Shown piece by piece: positions 15,963 through 25,225 of a stretch of 64,000 nucleotides of DNA (its first letter is position 1; each line of letters opens with the position of its first letter). This DNA comes from SB11 sp035906255 (lineage in GTDB: Bacteria; Bacteroidota; Bacteroidia; UBA8524), in assembly GCA_035906255.1 (NCBI GenBank), contig JAMIFM010000029.1:424467-488466 (forward strand). The letters are read 5' to 3'. The notes under the pieces were generated by a model. That model was not told the DNA's origin, ran no database searches, and saw only the letters and a list, made by a program, of their open reading frames with translations. The translations under genes and the position numbers were made by a program.

Positions 15963-17600
15963 ATGAACAAAAATTTATTATTTAAACTGTGCTGCACGGT
16001 TATTGCAGCTTCATTTTCTTTTGTTGCCTTTGCTCAGGCTCCCGTTCCCGATGTTTTATACTATAAATTTAACGATACCGGAATCAGTGTTACCAACCAT
16101 GCAACAAACCCTTCAGCAGGTGCTGAGTATGGCGTTTTAAACGGGCCAATATCACAAGGCTCAGCCGGCGTTTGTAGTGGCACTGCATTGGTGGGTACCG
16201 GCTCTGCAAGCTCTACCGATTATGTAAACACGGGTTGGGCAACTGATTTACGCGGCTCATGGACTCTTTCTTTTTGGACAAGTGAGATAGGCAGTTCAAG
16301 CACATTGTTCTACATTTTTGGCGATGCCGGAGCAAACAGCTTCAGGTGTTTTACCAACGGGGTTGCAGGGCTTAATAACTGGATTTTAAGAGGCGGTGAT
16401 TTTCCTGATGTATTGGTATCAGGGGCGGCAGTTACCGCTCCCCACGTTACCACTTTTGTAAGGGATTCTGCGGCAGAAGTAATATATGCTTACCTTGACG
16501 GGGTGCTTGTAAATACCGTTAACACTAATGCTGTCGGTGCAACAAGCGCAGGACCTTTTAAGGTGTGCGGCTATGCTACCAATGTGGGTTTACCTGCAAA
16601 CGGTTTAATGGATGAATTCAGGTTCTACAAAAGGGCATTATCAGCGACTGAGGTAGCCTTGTTGATATACGGTTCACCTACCACCGATTCAATCAGCCAT
16701 ACACAGTGCGGCGGCACTTATCAAACACCCAGTGGTAAAGTACTAAACACAACGGGAGTTTATACAGATACTATTGTAAACTCACAAAGCTGCGATAGTA
16801 TCATCACTATTAACCTTACTATTAACCACCCTACTACTTCATCACTTACTCCCGTAGTTTGTAACACCTATACCGCCCCAAGCGGTAAAATATTTACTAC
16901 ATCAGGCAATTACACCGATACCATACCCAACAGCGTAGGTTGTGATAGCGTAATAACCATTAATCTTACAGTTAATTATACTGATTCAAGCACTATATCA
17001 CCCGTTGCTTGCTTTAGCTATACCAGCCCCAGCGGAAAAGTGTTTACCCAATCAAGCAATTTCATAGACACTATCCCCACAGTTAACGGTTGCGATAGCA
17101 TTATCACTATTAACCTAACCATTAACACAGTAGATACCACAGTAATCCAGAATGGTTTTGAATTAGCCGCAAACGCTATTGGCGCAACCTTTCAATGGTT
17201 AGATTGTGATAATAACTACGCTGTGTTGGCAGGTGACATATTATCAACCTACACAGTAACTACAAACGGCGATTATGCGGTACAAATTACCAAAAACGGT
17301 TGTGTGGATACATCAGCGTGCATAAGCATTACAAACGTTAGTGTTAAAAGCACCGTATTTGAAGGCGGTATCAGCCTATATCCTAACCCGACCAACGGAA
17401 AACTTACAGTATTGGCCAGCCAGCCATTTACTAATGCAACAGTAAAAGTGATAAATATTGCAGGACAGGTAATTACCCAAAAACTAAACGTTACAGGAAC
17501 TGTAACCGAACTTGACCTGAGCAAAGATGCCGCAGGCATTTACTTTGTTGAGATAGCCGATAACGGAAACATTGCAAGGATTAAAATTGAGAAGTTTTAA
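15963..17600 (+). CDS. Secreted LamG-domain protein with three Cys-pair repeats and T9SS sorting domain
   Basis: Paralogue of the preceding gene, 545 aa. Signal peptide (1-24, ...VAFAQA); LamG-like domain (about 28-235) nearly collinear with and visibly very similar to that of the neighbour (DYVNTGWATDLRGSW, GPFKVCGYATNVGLPANG); three 50-aa C...GCDS modules (about 240-390); an Ig-like segment (TFQWLDCDNNY... NGCVDTSACISITNV); and a T9SS type A sorting domain (SLYPNPTNGKL, C-terminus ARIKIEKF). The shared layout shows tandem gene duplication followed by loss or gain of repeat modules. Likely a surface adhesin or glycan-binding protein, but the ligand is unknown. Confidence 0.93.
   Translation: MNKNLLFKLCCTVIAASFSFVAFAQAPVPDVLYYKFNDTGISVTNHATNPSAGAEYGVLNGPISQGSAGVCSGTALVGTGSASSTDYVNTGWATDLRGSWTLSFWTSEIGSSSTLFYIFGDAGANSFRCFTNGVAGLNNWILRGGDFPDVLVSGAAVTAPHVTTFVRDSAAEVIYAYLDGVLVNTVNTNAVGATSAGPFKVCGYATNVGLPANGLMDEFRFYKRALSATEVALLIYGSPTTDSISHTQCGGTYQTPSGKVLNTTGVYTDTIVNSQSCDSIITINLTINHPTTSSLTPVVCNTYTAPSGKIFTTSGNYTDTIPNSVGCDSVITINLTVNYTDSSTISPVACFSYTSPSGKVFTQSSNFIDTIPTVNGCDSIITINLTINTVDTTVIQNGFELAANAIGATFQWLDCDNNYAVLAGDILSTYTVTTNGDYAVQITKNGCVDTSACISITNVSVKSTVFEGGISLYPNPTNGKLTVLASQPFTNATVKVINIAGQVITQKLNVTGTVTELDLSKDAAGIYFVEIADNGNIARIKIEKF
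16677..17130 (+). repeat. Three tandem ~150-bp coding repeats (Cys-pair module)
   Basis: The same module as in the upstream paralogue. All three copies have two cysteines and the GCDS or SCDS core followed by IITINLT or VITINLT. Confidence 0.88.
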
Positions 17601-17607
17601 GTAATAT

Positions 17608-17745
17608 AAGGTTTAAACCTTGTAGCGCACCATAATTTAAAAGCTATGGGTTTTATAACCCGTAGTAAGCCTGCAAATGGCTTTTAATTACTGCCAAGGC
17701 ACGAAGGACGCAGAGAATTTACTTTGCCCCTTTCGTGCCTTTGTG
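17608..17745. repeat. Palindromes and dispersed inverted repeat (cluster B)
   Basis: The gap holds three elements: a perfect loop-free 14-nt palindrome AAGGTTTAAACCTT (17608-17621), directly after the LamG stop; arms 17644-17652/17658-17666 (one mismatch) around a TTATA-type centre; and an inverted repeat AAGGCACGAAGG...CCTTTCGTGCCTT (about 17696-17743), of a type that I recall as dispersed in Bacteroidota intergenic DNA. Confidence 0.7.
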
Positions 17746-17845
17746 GTTATATGGCCATCACATTTATACTAAAAAAGTTGGCAGCAGCCACTCGTTAGTA
17801 AAACTTTATCAGCAAAAAATTCGTTACCATTGTTGGTAAATCACA

Positions 17846-19327
17846 GTGAAACACCTGCATAAAATATATTGTCTTTTTTTTCTGCTAATCACCGTATTGC
17901 AAGTTAGCGGGCAAGACGCAGAATGGTCTAACCCCGAAAAATTTCGCAACCGCACGGCATTTACTAAGGTGGTTGGCCAAAACACTACGGGTATTTATGT
18001 GCTGCGTAGCAAAACCCGCTATTTCGACCGCAAAGTGTATGTGCAGCTATACAAAGACAATTTGGGATTGGTGTACAGTAAACAACTGGCAGGCTTAAAA
18101 AAGGCCTCATTAGTTAATGCCTTAGTGAATACCGATGGGCTTCGGGTGTTTAAAAGCCGCTATAACCGAAAGGTTAACGGTGTTGAACTGGTAGGCCAAA
18201 AGCATGGCCTTGATGCAGAGCCAACCGGAGATGAAGTGGTAATAACCAATGCTCCGCAGCGGGACTATTCAGACGAGGGGGATTTTGTAGTTATCCCATC
18301 TGCCGACCAAACAAAGGTGTTGTGTTTCCATACTGAAATTGACCCTGAGAAAAAGACAGTGATAGAGATTGTGGTGCTTGAGGCAAATACGTTTCAGGAA
18401 TTGCACCGTAAAAAAATAGTACTGCCTTTTAGGTATGGTAATTTTAACCCCCTTGAAAGCCAAGTAGCCAATAACGGAAATGCGTATTTTATTTTTAGAG
18501 TAGAGAACGAGGATAAACGTAAAAAGGATTTTGAACGCTTTGGCTATTACTTATTTGCCTACGATGGCGCAAAAAACGAGTTAACGGATTTTTATCTGAA
18601 CAATAGTGATACCTACCTGAGCAGACCCCATTTAACACTTGATTATTTAGGCAATAAGGTAATTGCAAGCGGTTTTTACTCATTAGAAGATGTAGGCTAT
18701 AGCAAAGGATTACTTGATTTTGGTTTGGATATGAGTACCCATTTGCCGCTATACCATAGTTTTGTGCCCTACCCTCAAGAGTTTGTATCATCATTTGTTG
18801 GTAATTATGCAGCACAACAAGGCGAAGAGTTGCGCGATTTGTATATACGCAACATAATACCGCACAGCGACAGCGGTTATATACTGCTGGCCGAAGAATA
18901 TTTTACCACCACCCAAACCTATACCTTCACGGTAAACGGTATGATGCAGGTGGGCAGTCGTGATGTATATAATTTTGGCAAAGTAGCCGTACTTTCAGTT
19001 ACCAAAAGCGGGGCGATTGAGTGGGGCAAAGTGATTAATAAAAACCAAACCTCATCGTTAGATTTGGGCTATTATTCATCCTTTTACACATTGCCGTTGC
19101 ACGATAAGGTGCTTATCTTTTATAACGATGAAAACAGGGGCAACTCTGAAATTACCCAATACACCCTTACCAACAAAGGAGTAACCGATAGTAAATTACT
19201 TTTTAAGAACTCAAACTCAAGTATAGCAGTGGTTCCACGCGAAGGGCAACAATTAGATGCAGCAACCGTTTTATTTCCTGCTGCCAAAGACCGTAAATTT
19301 GCATTTTTGAAACTTTTGGTCAACTAA
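17846..19327 (+). CDS. Exported hypothetical protein, 493 aa
   Basis: Not recognised. A GTG start at 17846 gives an N-terminal signal peptide (MKHLHKIYCLFFLLITVLQV then SGQD), so the product crosses the inner membrane. The remainder is beta-rich with no membrane segment, resembling a propeller or multi-strand surface/periplasmic protein, for example repeated phrases of the type VIPSADQTKVLCFH and HDKVLIFYNDE. There is no obvious T9SS sorting domain or lipobox. The next gene starts 7 nt after its stop and a third follows 8 nt later, forming a tight three-gene operon with two membrane proteins. Function unknown. Confidence 0.75.
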   Translation: MKHLHKIYCLFFLLITVLQVSGQDAEWSNPEKFRNRTAFTKVVGQNTTGIYVLRSKTRYFDRKVYVQLYKDNLGLVYSKQLAGLKKASLVNALVNTDGLRVFKSRYNRKVNGVELVGQKHGLDAEPTGDEVVITNAPQRDYSDEGDFVVIPSADQTKVLCFHTEIDPEKKTVIEIVVLEANTFQELHRKKIVLPFRYGNFNPLESQVANNGNAYFIFRVENEDKRKKDFERFGYYLFAYDGAKNELTDFYLNNSDTYLSRPHLTLDYLGNKVIASGFYSLEDVGYSKGLLDFGLDMSTHLPLYHSFVPYPQEFVSSFVGNYAAQQGEELRDLYIRNIIPHSDSGYILLAEEYFTTTQTYTFTVNGMMQVGSRDVYNFGKVAVLSVTKSGAIEWGKVINKNQTSSLDLGYYSSFYTLPLHDKVLIFYNDENRGNSEITQYTLTNKGVTDSKLLFKNSNSSIAVVPREGQQLDAATVLFPAAKDRKFAFLKLLVN

Positions 19328-19334
19328 ACAGCCC

Positions 19335-20330
19335 TTGTTAAACCTTTTCAGAAATAAGCTCGTATCAAACCTGTTGTGGGTTATACTATTTGCCGTCATA
19401 ATCATGGCATTGCAATGGTTTTGGAATCCCTTGTCGCCGCAGGTATATAATACGTCTCCGTTGCTTTTAGGCTGGCTCGATGGTTTTCATCAGCAACCTT
19501 TTGGCCTGCATATCTCATTGTCAATAGTTTTTGCAATCAGCTTGGCAATGGGCTTTTTTTATAACTATTTGGTAAATGAACACGAGGTGTTGTATAAACA
19601 AACATACCTGCCGGTATTGTTTTTCTTTTACTTTAACCACCTGTTTCAGGAGCAAAACATCCTAACGCCCCATTTCTTAGCATCACTGTTTATTTTGTTG
19701 ATAGTGTACAGATATTTATCACTTGACGGGCGGCAACCCCGCACCACACCGTTTCTTGATATGGGCTTTTTTACTGGGGTGGCATTTTGCCTCACTCCTG
19801 ATACTATCTTATTCGTTCCGGCTATTTTGTTAGCACTAATAGCATCGGCATACCTCACTTTTAAAACCTTCATGCTGTATGTTACAGGGTTTATAATGCC
19901 GTTGTATTTTTTGGGAATCGGTTATTTTTTAGCAGGGGAGTGGGATGTATATACCCTGTTTTTTTCCACAAACGTTTTTTCGTTTGATTTGCAACGGTTG
20001 ATGATAAGCCCTTATCATGCCGGAATACTTGGAATTGCGGCATTGGTTTTGCTGTTTAGCATCGCAGGGTTAAGAGATAATTACATGAAAAACACTATTA
20101 GGGCACGTAAATCTCAACAAATGTTGTTCTATATGTTATTAAGTGCACTTAGTGCGGTTGTATTTAGTAAAGCCCCTGTAGGACAGGTATTTACATTTGT
20201 TGCGTTACCGTTGTCACCTTTTGTTTCCTATTATTTTATCAAAACAAAAATGGGGTGGTTTAGAGAAAGCCTCTTTGCACTTCTTTTTGTTATTATTATT
20301 ATTGCAGTTTACGTAACGCGTTTTATATAA
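19335..20330 (+). CDS. Polytopic membrane protein, DUF6427-like
   Basis: A 331-aa protein with about 9-10 hydrophobic segments spread over the whole length, including VSNLLWVILFAVIIMALQWF at the N-terminus and ESLFALLFVIIIIAVYVT at the C-terminus. The pattern resembles the uncharacterised DUF6427 family of Bacteroidota membrane proteins; I make this assignment from general look, not a search. The start is TTG 19335. The next in-frame ATG (residue 24) would cut the first membrane span, so TTG is preferred. The gene is tightly packed between an exported protein and a small membrane protein, and the three probably act together at the envelope. Confidence 0.7.
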   Translation: MLNLFRNKLVSNLLWVILFAVIIMALQWFWNPLSPQVYNTSPLLLGWLDGFHQQPFGLHISLSIVFAISLAMGFFYNYLVNEHEVLYKQTYLPVLFFFYFNHLFQEQNILTPHFLASLFILLIVYRYLSLDGRQPRTTPFLDMGFFTGVAFCLTPDTILFVPAILLALIASAYLTFKTFMLYVTGFIMPLYFLGIGYFLAGEWDVYTLFFSTNVFSFDLQRLMISPYHAGILGIAALVLLFSIAGLRDNYMKNTIRARKSQQMLFYMLLSALSAVVFSKAPVGQVFTFVALPLSPFVSYYFIKTKMGWFRESLFALLFVIIIIAVYVTRFI

Positions 20331-20338
20331 AGCGGGCG

Positions 20339-20851
20339 ATGGGGGTCTCTTTCAAACTGAAAAATTCGGGCGGCAACGCTGCAATTTATCTGCTTATACA
20401 GGTAGCACGCATGATATTTATATTATCGTCGCTTGCATTGCTTGGCTTTTTTTTCCTGCATAAGTTTAAGATGGATTATTTCTTAATCGTAGAAGCGATG
20501 ATAGTGGTGTTTTCATTCGGCTATTACATGGCTCAGAAAGAAGGAGAGGAACTTACTATTGAAGGAAATAAAGTAATACTAAAAGGGCGCAGGTTTATTT
20601 TTATCCCTTTTACGGCAACCTCTGATGCCAGCAAAATACGATACAAGTTTAAAAAACAGCCCGATAAAAAGCGCGGTGTGCTTGGAATTAAAGCAGGTAA
20701 CGGTCGTCTTGAGTTGTACAAGAACAAGAAAAAGTGGGCTAATTTCAGCACAGGTATAAAAGGTTGGAGCCGCAGTGAGCTGGCCGATGTGGTAAAAGAA
20801 CTACTGGCTCGCGGTTGCTACAACTGGTTCGATTTTCATAAGAAACGCTAA
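20339..20851 (+). CDS. Small membrane protein, 170 aa, unknown
   Basis: Not recognised. Two hydrophobic segments near the N-terminus (about 14-40 and 46-62) are followed by a basic cytoplasmic domain with GEELTIEGNKVILKGRRF and many Lys residues, a pattern seen in PH-like bacterial membrane domains, although I cannot confirm that. It is the last gene of the operon beginning at 17846, only 8 nt after the DUF6427-like gene. A hairpin spans its stop codon. Confidence 0.65.
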   Translation: MGVSFKLKNSGGNAAIYLLIQVARMIFILSSLALLGFFFLHKFKMDYFLIVEAMIVVFSFGYYMAQKEGEELTIEGNKVILKGRRFIFIPFTATSDASKIRYKFKKQPDKKRGVLGIKAGNGRLELYKNKKKWANFSTGIKGWSRSELADVVKELLARGCYNWFDFHKKR

Positions 20852-20872
20852 CCCCGTTTTATAAGGTTAGCG
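20846..20872. terminator. Hairpin between convergent genes (20851 end and polA end)
   Basis: CGCTAACC (20846-20853) pairs with GGTTAGCG (20865-20872), 8 bp with an 11-nt loop. The stem includes the TAA stop of the plus-strand gene, and an A-rich stretch follows, which would be a U-tract for the minus-strand polA transcript. Probably a shared weak terminator. Confidence 0.5.
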
Positions 20873-20895
20873 CATTCTAAAAAATTTATTGAGGA

Positions 20896-23694
20896 TTAAT
20901 GAGCCTCTAACCAGTTTAATCCTGAACCTACTTCAACCTCCAAAGGCACATCCAATTTCACAGCACCTTCCATTTCTTCCTTAATTATCGGTTTAATCGC
21001 TTCAAGTTCAGGTTTATATACATCAAACAGCAATTCGTCATGCACCTGCAACACCATTTTTGATTGTAGTTTTTCATCAATCAACCGTTTGTGTATTTTT
21101 ATCATTGCCATTTTTATCACATCGGCAGCACTACCCTGTATGGGCGCGTTAATGGCGTTTCGCTCAGCAAAACTGCGCACCGTGTGGTTGGCAGAGTTTA
21201 TATCACGCAAATAACGGCGGCGACCCATAATAGTTTGTACATATCCATTTTGGCGGGCAAGGTCTATTGAGTCGTTCATGTATCGTTTCAAGCCCGGGTA
21301 TTGCTTAAAGTAATTTTCGATAATATCAGCCGCTTCTTTACGGGGTATATCCAATCGTTGTGCTAAACCAAAGGCAGAAATACCGTAAATAATACCAAAG
21401 TTTACCATTTTTGCCTTGCGGCGCATTTCCTTATCCACCCCTTCAAACGCTACGCCAAATACCTTAGCGGCAGTAGCCGTGTGAATATCCAATCCGCGTT
21501 TAAAATCCTCAATCATGCCCTCTTCCTTGCTTATTGCGGCCACAATGCGCAATTCAACTTGAGAGTAATCAGCACTTACTAAAACATGGTTCTCATCACG
21601 GGGAATAAATGCCTTGCGCACCTCGCGGCCACGCTCAGTGCGTATGGGTATATTTTGCAGGTTAGGGTCGGTACTACTCAAACGGCCTGTGGCTGCCACT
21701 GCTTGGTTAAAGCTGGTATGCACGCGGCCTGTATGTTTGTTTATCAGTTGCGGCAACGCATCCACATACGTTGATTTTAGTTTTTGTGATTGACGGAAAT
21801 CCATAATTACCCGCGCAATCTCATGTTGGTTGGCAAGATAAGTAAGCACCTCCTCGTCCGTCTTATATTGCCCTGTTTTGGTTTTCTTAGCTTTAGGGTC
21901 AAGTTGTAACTTTTCAAACAGTACCTCGCCCAATTGCTTAGGCGATGCAATGTTAAACTTAACGCCCGCCATTTCATAAATACGGTTTTCAAGCAGGGTA
22001 ATATCACCTTCCAACTCTTTTGAGTATTCGGCAAGCATTCCCTTATCAATGCGTATTCCTTCGCGCTCCATTGCCGCCAAAACAGGTATCAACGGGGCTT
22101 CAATATCTTCCACCACGTTGCGAACCTCTTTTTCATCCAGTTGCGGCGAAAGGGCTTGTTTCAGTCGGTAAGTAATATCCGCATCCTCAGCCGCATATTC
22201 GGCTATCTTCTCCACCTCCACATCACGCATACTCAATTGGTTTTTCCCTTTTTTACCAATCAGAGTTTCAATAGATATGGGGGCGTAGTGCAAATAATTT
22301 TCAGCCAAAATATCCATGTTGTGCCTGCCGTCAGGCTCAATCACATAATGCGCCAGCATGGTATCAAACAAAATACCGCGCACTTGTATGCCGTAGTTTT
22401 GCAGCACCAAGTAATCGTATTTTATGTTTTGGCCTATTTTGGTGATGTTTTCGCTTTCAAAAATGGCTTTAAACTCATTTACCAGTGCTTGCGCTTCTTC
22501 GCGTTGGGTTGAAACAGGCACATAATAAGCCTCGTGCTGTTTTATCGAGAACGACATACCCACCAATTCAGCATCAATAGCATCCAATGAGGTAGTTTCG
22601 GTATCAAAGCAAACCTCGGTAGCGGCAGTAAGGGTTTTTATTAATGAGGCGCGTTTTTCGGCAGTATCGCACAACTCGTAATGATGTGGAGTAGTGGCCG
22701 CCGTTTTAAACGTAATAGGGGTTTCGTCTTCCGGCTCAGCGGCTGTTTGTTGACGTTCTTGCCCGCCGCCAAACAAGCTTTGCTGCCCGTTGATTTCTTT
22801 AGCGGGTGCCGCCGCCGCATCACCAAATAAACGCTTGCCCAATGTGCGAAATTCAAGCTCTTTAAAAAGTTCTTCCAGCTTTTCTTTATCAGGGTCTTCT
22901 ACCAAAAAGGCCTTTTCATCCAGCTCAATAGGTACATCCAAAATAATGGTAGCCAGCTTTTTTGATAAACGAGCCATATCAGCATTAGCCTCTACATTTT
23001 CTTTTTGTTTGCCCTTTAGCTTATCGGTATTGGCCAGCAGGTTTTCAACGCTGCCAAACTCCTGTACCAGTTTTTTGGCAGTTTTTTCACCTACACCGGG
23101 CACACCGGGTATATTATCAACGGCATCACCCATCAGCCCCAAAATGTCAATCACCTGTTTCACATCGGTAATTTCCCATTTTTGCAATACTTCGGGCACA
23201 CCCATTATTTCAAAATCACCACCTTGGCGGGCGGGTTTGTAAATAAAGATATTTTCACTAACCAATTGCCCGAAATCTTTATCAGGAGTCATCATAAATA
23301 CCTGATAACCTGCTATCTCGGCCTTTTTGGCAAGAGTGCCAATAATATCATCGGCTTCAAAACCGGGTACGGTAATCACAGGAATATTAAAGCCCTCAAT
23401 CAGTTTAAAAATATAGGGTATTGAGCGAGAAAGGTCTTCGGGCATTTCCTCGCGGTGGGCTTTATAATCGCTAAACTCAATATGGCGCTCAGTAGGCTCA
23501 CTGGTATCAAAAACCACTGCTACGTGGGTAGGCTTCTCCCTTCTTATCAAATCAAGCAGGGTGTTGGTGAAACCATAGGGTGCATTGGTATTTAGTCCGT
23601 ATGAAGTAATACGGGGGTTTTGGCTGAATGCGAAAAATGCACGGTATATAAGAGCCATCCCATCAAGCAGGAAGAGTTTTTTTTCTTCAGACAT
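20896..23694 (-). CDS. polA: DNA polymerase I
   Basis: Repair polymerase and Okazaki-primer remover, 932 aa. 5'-3' nuclease domain (about 1-290) with LLDGMALIYRAFFAF, EADDIIGTLA, TPDKDFGQLV and GVPGVGEKTAKKLV. An acidic linker follows, then a 3'-5' exonuclease domain (about 340-530) with an intact DxE pair in CFDTETTSLD, IGQNIKYDYLVL and YAAEDADITYRL, so proofreading should be active. Polymerase domain: motif A VSADYSQVELRI, motif B RRKAKMVNFGIIYGIS and motif C LQVHDELLFDV (about 885). The gene is monocistronic and convergent with the upstream operon. Confidence 0.97.
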   Translation of the reverse strand: MSEEKKLFLLDGMALIYRAFFAFSQNPRITSYGLNTNAPYGFTNTLLDLIRREKPTHVAVVFDTSEPTERHIEFSDYKAHREEMPEDLSRSIPYIFKLIEGFNIPVITVPGFEADDIIGTLAKKAEIAGYQVFMMTPDKDFGQLVSENIFIYKPARQGGDFEIMGVPEVLQKWEITDVKQVIDILGLMGDAVDNIPGVPGVGEKTAKKLVQEFGSVENLLANTDKLKGKQKENVEANADMARLSKKLATIILDVPIELDEKAFLVEDPDKEKLEELFKELEFRTLGKRLFGDAAAAPAKEINGQQSLFGGGQERQQTAAEPEDETPITFKTAATTPHHYELCDTAEKRASLIKTLTAATEVCFDTETTSLDAIDAELVGMSFSIKQHEAYYVPVSTQREEAQALVNEFKAIFESENITKIGQNIKYDYLVLQNYGIQVRGILFDTMLAHYVIEPDGRHNMDILAENYLHYAPISIETLIGKKGKNQLSMRDVEVEKIAEYAAEDADITYRLKQALSPQLDEKEVRNVVEDIEAPLIPVLAAMEREGIRIDKGMLAEYSKELEGDITLLENRIYEMAGVKFNIASPKQLGEVLFEKLQLDPKAKKTKTGQYKTDEEVLTYLANQHEIARVIMDFRQSQKLKSTYVDALPQLINKHTGRVHTSFNQAVAATGRLSSTDPNLQNIPIRTERGREVRKAFIPRDENHVLVSADYSQVELRIVAAISKEEGMIEDFKRGLDIHTATAAKVFGVAFEGVDKEMRRKAKMVNFGIIYGISAFGLAQRLDIPRKEAADIIENYFKQYPGLKRYMNDSIDLARQNGYVQTIMGRRRYLRDINSANHTVRSFAERNAINAPIQGSAADVIKMAMIKIHKRLIDEKLQSKMVLQVHDELLFDVYKPELEAIKPIIKEEMEGAVKLDVPLEVEVGSGLNWLEAH

Positions 23695-23845
23695 AGCGAA
23701 ACTGTAACTTGGGTTATTGCAACAAAGTTAGCACGATTAACGTGAGTTGGAAATGAAAAGGGCGGTTTGTAATTTTTTTAATGGACTCCAACGTTAATGC
23801 AGCGATTTGCGTTTGATAGTGGACTTACATTTAAATTAAACAAAC

Positions 23846-25168
23846 ATGAAAACAGTTTTTTTACGCTATTGGTGCGCCCTTTTGCTATTGGGTGCAATTA
23901 TCCCCTCGTTTGGGCAAAACAATTTAAGGTATGGAGTAACGGCCGTTCCGCAAGTGATAAATGAGCCGATTACCTACTACGATGTGCTGCGAAGCTCATC
24001 AAAAGGTTGGGTGCAACAAACCCTTAACATCAACACGTCTATTTGGGAAGATTTTGAAAAGACGATAAACCTGCGTAACCCCGACGGTTATTTTACTGAA
24101 TTAAACACAAAGTACTGGGTAGATGGCTCAGGTAGCTGGGAAACCGATTACCAAAGCACATACCAGTATCAAAAAGATGCCAATAACAAGGTGATTGAGA
24201 TGATTTATGATGTGTTATCAGCGTTTGACAGCTATACTGTACGCTATACATTTACCTACGACCAAAACAGGTTGAGCGAGGTTGAGGTGGCATTTAAAAA
24301 CGGAGCGATTTTTTATCCATCTACTCACACAATTATTAAATACAACGGGTTAGGGCAGCGCATACAGGATTCATTGATTGATGCAACTACATCCAAAGCG
24401 GTTTCTATGCGTGAATATGAGTACGACAACAACGGTAATTGTTTCAGAGAATTAGGCTGGGGCAAAATGCAAGACGATACTTGGGATACAAGCATGATGT
24501 TTTTGAATGAATATTTTGCAGGCGGTAAGCTAAAACGTCGAGTATCTTACTATCAAAATGCAGAAAACGATTTGGTAGATAATTTTTACGATGAATATAG
24601 CTATACAAATGCCGGTAATGTTGATGCGCTTACCATGTTTATAAAACAAAATTCATCAGCACCCTTTAATCCGTTTATGTATTACAAACACTATTACGAC
24701 GGACAAAACAAACTGCAAACAATGGTGTCTAAAACATACTCATTGGCTATGGCTCGCTGGAATAACGACGACAGTATTTTGTTAAATTATGTAACTGCGG
24801 GTGGCGGCTACGATACTTCGTATATATATACTGCGGCAAATAACGGTACTGCGTGGAGCAGTAATGCAACCGACCGTTTGGTATTTGAGAAAAATGCAAC
24901 CGGCATTAAACCTGTAGTAGATAATAAGTTGAACATGAGGGCTTATCCTAACCCTGCTTCAACAGAGTTGGTTGTAGAGATAAACGCATTTGTTGACGGT
25001 GAAGTGACTATTGAACTTACTGATTTAACAGGTAAGCGTATAAAAACCAACGGGGTTGATTTGCTAAAAGGGCAAACCAATACTGTTAAAATTGACCTTA
25101 ACGATATTCCTCAAGGGTTGTATTTGCTGCACGCAGGCAACCAAACTGTAAAACTGGTTAAAGAATAA
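23846..25168 (+). CDS. Secreted protein with T9SS type A sorting domain
   Basis: The 440-aa protein has a signal peptide (about 1-23, ending IIPSFGQ) and a C-terminal sorting domain (about 365-440: NMRAYPNPASTELVVEIN ... GLYLLHAGNQTVKLVKE), so it should leave the cell through the T9SS or be attached to the surface. The central 340 residues are aromatic- and Asn-rich, with recurring YEYDNNGNC, YTFTYDQNRLSEVEV and YKHYYDGQNKL segments. This resembles the Rhs/YD-like beta-strand repeats found in many Bacteroidota T9SS cargos (uncharacterised). No catalytic motif is visible. It is divergent from polA with a 151-nt gap. Confidence 0.88.
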   Translation: MKTVFLRYWCALLLLGAIIPSFGQNNLRYGVTAVPQVINEPITYYDVLRSSSKGWVQQTLNINTSIWEDFEKTINLRNPDGYFTELNTKYWVDGSGSWETDYQSTYQYQKDANNKVIEMIYDVLSAFDSYTVRYTFTYDQNRLSEVEVAFKNGAIFYPSTHTIIKYNGLGQRIQDSLIDATTSKAVSMREYEYDNNGNCFRELGWGKMQDDTWDTSMMFLNEYFAGGKLKRRVSYYQNAENDLVDNFYDEYSYTNAGNVDALTMFIKQNSSAPFNPFMYYKHYYDGQNKLQTMVSKTYSLAMARWNNDDSILLNYVTAGGGYDTSYIYTAANNGTAWSSNATDRLVFEKNATGIKPVVDNKLNMRAYPNPASTELVVEINAFVDGEVTIELTDLTGKRIKTNGVDLLKGQTNTVKIDLNDIPQGLYLLHAGNQTVKLVKE

Positions 25169-25191
25169 AAATACTCCATAAACCCTTCCAT

Positions 25192-25222
25192 ACCCCGTGT
25201 TGCTGTTATGGCAATGCGGGGT
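25192..25222. terminator. Bidirectional terminator between T9SS cargo and TPR gene
   Basis: An imperfect hairpin (about 25192-25204/25210-25222) with an ACCCCG/CGGGGT core, 23 nt after one stop and just before the end of the convergent gene. It is followed by TATTTATTT, which suits the plus-strand transcript. Confidence 0.65.
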
Positions 25223-25225
25223 TAT

